64,000 nt of DNA from Flaccisagitta enflata (taxonomy: Eukaryota > Chaetognatha > Sagittoidea > Aphragmophora), in assembly GCA_965153355.1 (NCBI GenBank), contig OZ231126.1:36518001-36582000 (forward strand), in the 5' to 3' direction. Positions 26,436 to 64,000 of this stretch are shown here, in pieces (positions within the stretch are counted from its first letter, which is position 1; the number at the start of each line of letters is the position of its first letter). The notes beneath the pieces were generated by a model, which worked only from the letters and a program-made list of their open reading frames with translations, was not told the DNA's origin and searched no databases. A program made the translations under genes and the position numbers.

Positions 26436-26588
26436 TGTATCCTTTTTGGTCGCGGACACGCAACCCTACACCTTGGTCTGTCGGTCCGTCCGACTCCACC
26501 CCTAATATTTTTGAATTGCGAATGGATTTTGCATCACTGCTCCTGCCCAACCGTCCGCGAATGGATTGCCGTGTATCCGGCCTTTTTT
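26436..26588 (+). mobile_element. HINE-like element, GTCGCGGACACGC subfamily (short)
   Basis: TTTTTGGTCGCGGACACGCA start, a GTCTGTCGGTCCGTCCG tract, CTGCTCCTGCCC, TCCGCGAATGG (diverged inverted stem) and the terminal TTGCCGTGTATCCGGCC plus T run. Confidence 0.65.
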
Positions 26589-27590
26589 CGGTCAGAGAAC
26601 TCTGCGAAAATGGGAAAAAATCATTCAAAAGATATTCCCTCCAATTTCAATTTCTCTCCTCATTGGAATGGTGGAAAAATTTAATCTTGTTCACACACAA
26701 ACGAAAGGGAAAAAAAGATTTTTTTTCTTTTGTTGTTGCCAAGTTAAATTGTCTTTCCGATTGAAGATTAGTCCGCGCGTCTCTATGTGAGAAAAATTTA
26801 TATTACAATTTGTAACATAATTTGTATAATATAATATAGTTTGTATATATAATATATTTGTAGTATAATTTGTAATTTGTTCTTAATGAGAATTGGTTTC
26901 AACACTGTACCAGAGAAAACAACTTCGCTGCAAACAATTGCAATTACGCTCAGAGGACTCGTCCGTTTTCGTATGCCTCTCACGATTAATTCTATTATGG
27001 GTACAGTTGGTTCCTTTCCAGAATTTCAGTACTTGCACACACATAAAACAAGAATTAGAAAGTAGGGGTGGGACGTGCTTGGGGAGGGGGAGGGGGTGCT
27101 GAACTGGACGTGCTTGAGGGAAAGAGTTGAGTGGATCATTGACTCTGATCATTCGGCCTTTGATTTCCCCAGTGTATCTCGGCATTCACTCAGTATCAAT
27201 TAATTACATCTCAGAATCGGAACCACAAATTAATTGACTTTTAGACTCGTGTCTGTTCTATGCTCCAAATTTATTGCACCAGCTTTCGAAACGGCCATTT
27301 TCTGTTATCCACACAGCTTGTTAATGTATTTGGTTACATTTGTTTGTCCATTTTTCGTCATTTCGTACGTCCACCATGAAAAGGTTTTTTTTTCAAAGTA
27401 GTTGGAGCATGGTTTCAAACTTACCTTTAAAATAACATGTATCTTTAAGCGTGTTCACGCCCGATTTACGTTCCTCCGCTTTGAATGCGATGCTTGTGCG
27501 GCCTTGCTTTTCCAAGTTTCATCGTTTAGATATTCGTCTCTAGACTATACCTGAGACATGAAAAAAAAAAAAGAAAAAGAAAGAGAAAGT
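26589..27590. other. No gene seen
   Basis: No supported coding or RNA feature. AT-rich TATAAT/TTGTAT stretches lie at 26800-26880. Confidence 0.45.
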
Positions 27591-27599
27591 GAATGAGTT

Positions 27600-27613
27600 G
27601 GAGAGAGAGAGAT

Positions 27614-27690
<77 letters not shown>

Positions 27691-27730
27691 AGAGAAAGAG
27701 AAAGAGAAAGAGAGAGAGAGAGAGAACCAG
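27600..27730. repeat. (GA)n microsatellite
   Basis: (GA)n at about 27618-27683, then GAAAGA units. Confidence 0.95.
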
Positions 27731-28815
27731 AGAGAAACAGGGAAAAAGACAGACAAACAGAATAATTCGAAGAGAGAGGGAGTTTGAGAAAGAAGATCTG
27801 AGAATGCCTATCACTTCGAAAATAGATATAAAATGAGTCAAACTCTCTTTCAACCCAATTGGTGGCTGTAATTGTGAATGATGGATCACTGATAGAAAAA
27901 AAAAACCACACATAAATCTCATCTTTTTTATTGATGTCATTTATAAACCCGCACCAACTAGCAAACGGGCTAACACCCAGGCCGTATAAACATTGGAGCA
28001 ATCAATGAAAAATCCGCAAAATGTAGAATCAACATGAAAATCGTGGCTACATTTCTCTGCGGATACTTTCTTTTTATTTCAAAGGAATATCTTGTAATTA
28101 CCCAATTTCGGACTCCTCCCTGTTTAGTTTAGTAATCTTGCCTAATGATATTAAAATCCAATAGTTCATCTTTCCCGCGGCATGAGGAAAAAATAGCTTT
28201 TTTTTAAATCTCAAAGTTTTTTTTTTGTATATCTTCACCAATCACCACAACGAAGCTTTTTCTATGTTTTTCTCTTTCAGTGAAACCGACGATATTTAAT
28301 CACTTCCTATATTTTCTCTCTTTTTTTTCAACTTCACGGTCGAAAGCTCTCGCAACGAACGTAGCAACGATCCATGATTTACATGTGATAATCCATTTAG
28401 AAGTATAACATCAGATACTTAAGACTTAAATGACAGAAATGGAAACAAGAACAGTAACAATAATGTTTTCTTCTCATCGGCAATGGGAAAGAGTCAAAAG
28501 TCAATCGTCGATATCATGGCGTGAAAATCTTTGAATCTACTTTACATAACGAAACAACAATCAAAACAATCAAACTTCTCGTCGATAGTGAAACCAATAC
28601 ACTTTCATTTTTATTTTCATCTATTCATTTTGTGCATGTGAAAACCACCAGATCCAAAAAGGAAGAAAAAGAAGTTAGTTACAAAAAAGTGAAGAAAAAA
28701 AAGCCCTCGAGATTACTTTGTGCCTTTTTCTTGTGAACACACATTTTAACATCAATATCCCTCCAAAAAATCTGGGAGTCCTTGCCAAAAAAAAAAAGTT
28801 CAGGAAAAAAAAACT
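27731..28815. other. 5' flank of the protease gene; nothing specific seen
   Basis: AT-rich. I recognise no TATA box, initiator or upstream exon with confidence, although the promoter of the protease gene, or an untranslated first exon, should lie here or further upstream. Confidence 0.4.
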
Positions 28816-59088
<30,273 letters not shown>

Positions 59089-59469
59089 CGATGATGATTT
59101 TCATGAAAAAAAAATCAAATGTGATTATTTTCCTTCTTTTTTTATTTGTTAATAATGATTTTAAAAAAAGGAGGGCGTCTTGTATTTATTGTACGGATCA
59201 ATTCTCAAAGCTCTTTTATTCTTATTTTTGCTATTCTCTTCTACACATGAGCGTAGGCGGAGAGTACTATCCCCCTTATTAGAAAAGAAAAAAAGAAAAA
59301 AGAAAGAAACCGCACGAGTTAGTTAGTCATTGTTCTCAAAACTTTCTCAAGATTCAAGATTTTGAGAAAGTGAGAAAAGAACAAGGCTGGATACACGGAC
59401 CAAGACGGTGCGCCAGCAGGGCCGTATGGCAAAGGGCCGCCAGGACCGCCATGGCGGCCCCTTGTTGGG

Positions 59470-59505
<36 letters not shown>

Positions 59506-59827
59506 CTTTCTTTTACTGATATACACTAAAAAGTATTGTTGTTTATAAAGATAGAGATAAAAAAATCATTAGATTAGTCGGGACACTAAGAAGTTATTGT
59601 GACACAATTGGAGGTGGCGCCCCCAAAATCATAGACTCCCATACAGCGCTGTGCGCCAGCGTTATTAAATCTTAGACCTATCCCTAGCTCTCTCAGAACT
59701 GTTCTAAGCTCTATCAGACCTATCCGTAGACCTAACCGTGGATGAATGTGATGATAAATGTAACGAGTAACATGAATGATGAACGAGATTAGTGTTCACG
59801 TGATTTCACACATTTTCTGCGATTTTC
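59089..59827. other. 3' flank of the protease gene
   Basis: Probably begins with the 3' UTR. No clear AATAAA close to the stop. ACAAGGCTGGATACACGG at about 59380 resembles a minus strand HINE-like 3' end. (GA)n at 59476-59502. Confidence 0.4.
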
Positions 59828-59890
59828 AACTGTAGCGTTACCAATGGACAGAGCTTCTTATAGAGGTGCTATGGCGCACCTAAAAAAGGA
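59828..59890 (-). mobile_element. HINE-like 5' end, AGGTGCGCC subfamily
   Basis: Minus strand TTTTTTAGGTGCGCCATAGC stem-loop, CTATAAGAAG and a short GGTAACGC. Truncated. Confidence 0.55.
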
Positions 59891-60208
59891 AAGAAAAGAC
59901 CTGCCCAAAACATTGTGTTCGTTCGGGTATAACATGACTCGGTGGGAGTTTATCTTTATCAAGTCATCCACATTCAACTCAATTTTCTTAGAAAAACAAT
60001 AACAAACGAGTTCAATAAAATAAAAGAGCCGCGGTTTTCAATTTGGGAGGACTTCTCCCTGCCCTTTGGCGGTTTGTGGGCAACATTGGGAAGATCAATT
60101 CACATCCATCCTCCATGAAAAGTCCTCATGAATCCAGTCTTACTGAAAATGTTTGCGGTTTTGTTGCGGCGCCAAATGTGAAACAAATTAATACTCCCAA
60201 ATGTGTGC

Positions 60209-60311
<103 letters not shown>

Positions 60312-60659
60312 AGCAAAGGAATAAATTAGAGGTAGATAGACAGATAGACAGATGGATTGAAGAGATACAGATACGAGAGTAAAGGCTGTGTCTATGCGGC
60401 TTTGAATTTCAATTTCAGGAGTGAATGAGAAACTTAAGCTACAAATGCAAGATCGGATTTTTGAGTAAAGAGAAAATGAGATCCAATTCTAATACTGATC
60501 CTCGTTTGTGTATATTCGCCATAAGCACTCAATATGTTGTACCAGAACAGATAAGATCAAGTGGGATCAAAGGAATTTAAAATTCAAACTTTTAAGATGA
60601 AACATATAAACATGAAAATAAGAAATAAGAGACTCAATCCCGTTGATTTTTTTTCTCAG

Positions 60660-60673
60660 TTATTTTCTTTCCT

Positions 60674-60709
<36 letters not shown>

Positions 60710-60829
60710 TCCTTCGTTTCTTTTTTTTTCCTCGCTCCCTTATGTCTATTTCACTATTCTTTTTATTCCTGTCTGTCTTTCCTTCGATCTGTCGATGACT
60801 GTCAAACTCTGTCTCTCTCTGTCTCTCTG

Positions 60830-60868
<39 letters not shown>

Positions 60869-60870
60869 CA
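60660..60870. repeat. (CTTT)n and (CT)n simple repeats
   Basis: (CTTT)n at about 60664-60712 and CT/CTGT units near 60805-60862, separated by T-rich sequence. Confidence 0.9.
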
Positions 60871-61297
60871 TGATAAGTAAGAAGAGCCTCCCGCGCCCCT
60901 TTTCCTTGAGCTTTTCTCACGGTTTACTCTCTCCAGATTCCGGTTCGTAACATCGCTTCCCTTCTTAGGTGCGTATGTGATTAGGACGGATGTGCGATGA
61001 TTTGTACGAATAATGATATTTGTTGCTTCCTAGAAACTTTATCGGCCAAAAATACGACGAGAAAAACGAATTACTGCCCGATTCATATCGCTCCTTTATG
61101 AGGTCAGAGTATTAGTGTTCCACTAGAAACCTTAGTGAGTTAAGCACTATAGCCCCGAAGCGGCCTCTTCGCTCGACTATTTCGTCACTTAAAAAAGATG
61201 TCAACAATAACTAACCGAACAGCAGATAGCCATTTCAGTCCCAATACCGATAACGATCGCACGATCAAGAAAGGATTACGGAAATTAAAGCTGCAAA

Positions 61298-62155
61298 ATG
61301 TCAAAAATGATGATTTCGGCGATTTTGCTAGTTCTCATCGTGGCCGGGGCGAAAGCGAGGGAAATCAAGGCTGCTAAAGGTGAGTGTTGGTCTTATGATT
61401 TGAAATGAAATGAAATGATTTTTATTGATTTGAAATGTAATGATTCTATTGATTTGAAATGAAATAATTTTTATTTGTTTTGAAATGAAACGATTCTATT
61501 GATTCTATTGATTTGAAATGAAATGATTTCTATTGATGTACTTGCGAAATAACATTTGGAAGCTGAGAGTGCGACACAAATAAATTCGCCTTTGATCGTT
61601 CTTTACAGAATATCGTCAAGCAAGACCTAACCCGGACCGCGAAGAGGAGCACATGCAAGGTCCAACCTACAAATATTTCGAGACCAAGGCATCCTACACG
61701 ACGGCGCAATCCAAGTGCGTAGAATGGGGAGGTAACTTAGCGTCGCTGAATACGATCAAGAAAATCGAATTTGTCGCCGATATGCTACCAGACGATACAC
61801 ATGTCTGGATCGGCGGGGAGTGCGTTGGCTGTACGTTGGCCGGCGATGATAAATGGGTGTGGAAATCTGGAGACAGACTCGACCTCCAGAATCCTATGTG
61901 GAAGGAGTACGACGGCCTGCAAACACCCTGGGACACCGTGTTCGTATAATCTTATGTGTGATACTGAAATATGTCTTAAAACTCCGATGATTAAAAATTT
62001 CTATACTAAAGTACGTTGCTGAAACTATTCTCCCTTCATTTTGCAGGGACACAACTCATGACGCTTTTTTCGTGGATTTCTATCGGAAAGCTGGCGGGGA
62101 GCCCCAGTTCGTCAACCATGCCTCTCATTCATATTCCTTCCTGTGCGAAAAGTAA
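61298..62155 (+). CDS. Secreted C-type lectin-domain protein (3 exons)
   Basis: Exons 61298-61379, 61609-61939 and 62047-62155 give 173 residues. Exon 1 (donor AAAG|GTGAGT) encodes a signal peptide, MMISAILLVLIVAGAKA. Exon 2 (acceptor TCTTTACAG) encodes KYFETKASYTTAQSKCVEWG, GNLASLNTIKKIEFVADML, HVWIGGECVGC and WVWKSGDRLD, the usual order of a C-type lectin fold with its WIGG core. Exon 3 (acceptor CATTTTGCAG) encodes DAFFVDFYRKAGGEPQF and SYSFLCEK, the last conserved Cys, then TAA. The exon 2 donor is the weak point: phase demands GT|GTTCGT at 61939/61940; reading on would stop at 61949 without the final Cys. No EPN or QPD calcium-sugar motif is evident, so sugar binding is uncertain. Possible immune or adhesive role, by family only. 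Confidence 0.8.
61395..61535. repeat. GATTTGAAATGAAAT minisatellite in lectin intron 1
   Basis: Five or six imperfect ~25 bp units of TTGATTTGAAATGAAATGAT with TTTTAT or TCTAT. Confidence 0.8.
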
Positions 62156-62697
62156 TCGGGCTCAGCGCACGTCGGCGTGTCATCCGTACTCCGAAGATAA
62201 TCACTGCACCGAACGACATTTAAAATTTTTTGATATGATTCTCTGAATTTGAAATTCTTCTCTGAAATGATTAGTCTATTTAATTCTTCATGAATCATAT
62301 GTAATGCTCTTCCACTGCTTCTTTCAGAATACAAATGTTTATTAATTTTATTACAACATCATGTCCTGGTTTAATCTACGGTCACTATCGCTATCAGTCT
62401 ATCACGTTCTGTACGTTACACGTTACATGAATCATTAAGGCACCCAATGAGTTGATAAGGCGATTTTTAAATATCTCAAAAACAGATCTGGTAAAGTCTG
62501 ATAAAACGTTATAGGCGGTAAACTACTTTTTAGTGTAACACCATGTTATGACGGTGTGTTTTCGAAGGCAACACTGAGGGTTTCAGCTTTGGTCATGGAA
62601 CATATGAATAAAAGTGTGTGAGAAATGTATGATTTGCATCTACTACGCGAGAGAGGCCAAATCTAGCCATTGTCATAAAAAACAGTTTTACTGAGAA

Positions 62698-62757
62698 TTA
62701 CCTCGATTCCTATTACAATTCCTATTACCTCGATTCCTATTACAATTCCTATTACAA
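62698..62757. repeat. 27 bp tandem repeat
   Basis: Just over two copies of a 27 bp unit containing ATTACCTCGATTCCTATTAC, between the lectin gene and its paralogue. Confidence 0.75.
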
Positions 62758-62799
62758 TTTTCTCGCTCTCGTTTTTTTTTGTCGAGTTGGAAAATCGGA

Positions 62800-63299
62800 A
62801 ATTTGGGAACAGATTTCGGCGATTTTGGTGATCCTTTTCGCAGCCGGAGCGCAAGCAAGGGAAATTGGGGCCGCCCATGCCCATGGTGAGAGTTGGTCTT
62901 GCATGAAATGAACGTGATCATCATAAAAAGCGGTTTAGGCGATGCAACTCATCTCAACAATTGTTGTCACGAAAGATTTCTACCTCCCCTTTATTGCCTT
63001 AAACAGAATATCGTCCAGCAAGGCCCAATCCCGATCGAGACGAAGAGCACGTGCCTGGTTCAGCCTTACAATATTTCGTAAGTTCTAGAATAATTTATGA
63101 ATTCTATAGTTCCATGACATTTTTTCGATCATATTTCATTTTCATTCACTTCTGTAGAGGAACAGACGAGGGCGACGCCTCATGCCTGACTCACTACCGA
63201 AGTGAGGACGTCGAGAAGGGGGCTTATTTCATCAATTACAATGGCCTTAGTGCGTGGCCATTCTTGTGCGAAATATGGCCCAACGGCAACGCGTCTTGA
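62800..63299 (+). pseudogene. Decayed tandem paralogue of the C-type lectin gene
   Basis: Three segments match the lectin gene in order. 62811-62884 resembles exon 1 (signal peptide ISAILVILFAAGAQAREIGA, donor ATG|GTGAGA), but the start ATG is replaced. 63007-63077 resembles the first 71 nt of exon 2 (YRPARPNPDRDEEHVPGS against YRQARPNPDREEEHMQGP). 63158-63299 encodes a lectin-type C-terminus (GAYFINYNGLSAWPFLCE) and a TGA. The WIGG-containing middle is absent and the phases of segments 2 and 3 do not match. Either a pseudogene, or a divergent gene with exons I could not see. Confidence 0.7.
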
Positions 63300-63322
63300 T
63301 GATAATTGATAAGCATGAAGAC

Positions 63323-63529
63323 AACAAGTGACGCGGGGTCACAATATCGTTGCGGACGGGTGGGCAGGGGCATACTACCCCTATCCACACCCCAACCTAC
63401 CTCCAACACTCAAACTTACACAAAAAGTATCTAAAACGCTCGTTTTCAATTCGATCACCATGACGGACGGACGGACGGACGGACGGACGGACAAAGCCTC
63501 TTATAGAGTTGCGTGTCCACAACTAAAAA
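63323..63529 (-). mobile_element. HINE-like element, GTTGCGGACACGCAAC subfamily
   Basis: The + strand reads ACAAGTGACGCGGGGTCAC (3' hairpin), GTTGCGGACGGGTGGGCAGG ... (GGAC)n, AGAGTTGCGTGTCCACAACT, AAAAAG. Mirror orientation of 53001-53214. Confidence 0.8.
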
Positions 63530-63695
63530 GAGAACAATTTATTTGCAATGTAATGACTATGAATTATTGGGACCGCTGTCCAATTGAATATTCTTAAAGC
63601 AAATGAAAGATGATACCTTATTTACTGAATTTTAACAGACGGAGGCTCAAAACTGTTTTTTTTAGAGGCTTCATCCTTAGATAAAAAGTTGTTTC

Positions 63696-63785
63696 TTTTT
63701 AGGTGCGCCATAGCACCTCTATAGGCAGCTCTGTCTGTTGGTCGGGTGGTCGGTCGGTCGGTCGGTCGGTCACGCACGAGTTGAA
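63696..63785 (+). mobile_element. HINE-like 5' part, AGGTGCGCC subfamily
   Basis: TTTTTAGGTGCGCCATAGCA stem-loop, CTCTATAGGCAG, GGTCGGTCGG tract and GGTCACGCACGAG. The 3' end is not recognised before the window ends. Confidence 0.6.
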
Positions 63786-64000
63786 AATCTCTAAAAGAAG
63801 CAAAAATCACTAGGAATGATTCAGAGCTATGCTAGGATGACTTTTAGATGCACATGTTGGCACCGTCCGTTCAAACTACCGCCAGGTTGTTTTTAGTATT
63901 ACTCTGAGTTTTCCGCTTGTTTTTACTCAGGATGGACTTCCTGAACTAGGATCCAGGCTCAAAGAAATCTTTCTTGTGGCGCCTTCTGAAAAAATTCATA
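63786..64000. other. No gene seen
   Basis: Short unique-looking stretch up to the window edge. Confidence 0.4.

Overview
The window is nuclear DNA from an invertebrate animal. Coding regions are split by GT-AG spliceosomal introns, many introns are kilobases long, and the encoded domains (type II transmembrane mosaic S1 protease, thrombospondin type 1, LDL-receptor class A, C-type lectin) are typically metazoan. Long (CT)n, (GT)n, (GAAA)n, (TTC)n and (CAA)n microsatellites and several families of short interspersed elements are very abundant. I cannot name the species or phylum from the sequence.

Layout. Positions 1-28,800 hold no gene I can support; they contain microsatellites, short non-autonomous transposons, a ~2 kb palindromic TTAATTAAC-rich array (12.4-14.4 kb) and a diverged tandem repeat (1-860). 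Positions 28,816-59,088 carry one + strand gene that I assembled as 16 exons with unbroken phase, predicting a 1473-residue protein: Ser/Asp-rich N-terminus, internal hydrophobic anchor, Ser-rich and Arg/Pro-rich stem, TSP1, six LDLa repeats interleaved with two copies of an unrecognised six-cysteine domain, and a complete trypsin-like S1 domain. At 61,298-62,155 lies a small secreted C-type lectin gene (3 exons), followed at 62.8-63.3 kb by a decayed or truncated tandem paralogue.

Intron 1 of the protease gene (30,432-44,741) contains the most unusual object: a ~7.5 kb element (31,267-38,788) with roughly 0.6-1 kb terminal inverted repeats. It holds two divergent genes. The minus strand gene is a Tpt1/KptA-like RNA 2'-phosphotransferase homologue. 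The plus strand gene is an ~800-codon protein with a Cys cluster and a conserved GxDGxNVNxG region, resembling proteins that recur in many copies in animal genomes and possibly a transposase. Each gene is interrupted by a single in-frame TGA. The intergenic space has a ~135 bp tandem repeat array, and both subterminal regions carry a shared 44 bp hairpin motif.

A second theme is a set of short elements in four subfamilies that share one design: 5' palindromic stem-loop, a (CGGT/TGGT)n-type microsatellite, the stem sequence repeated inverted near the 3' end, a 3' hairpin and a terminal TTGTTT. This matches the published description of Helentron-associated HINE elements. More than 25 full or partial copies lie in the window.
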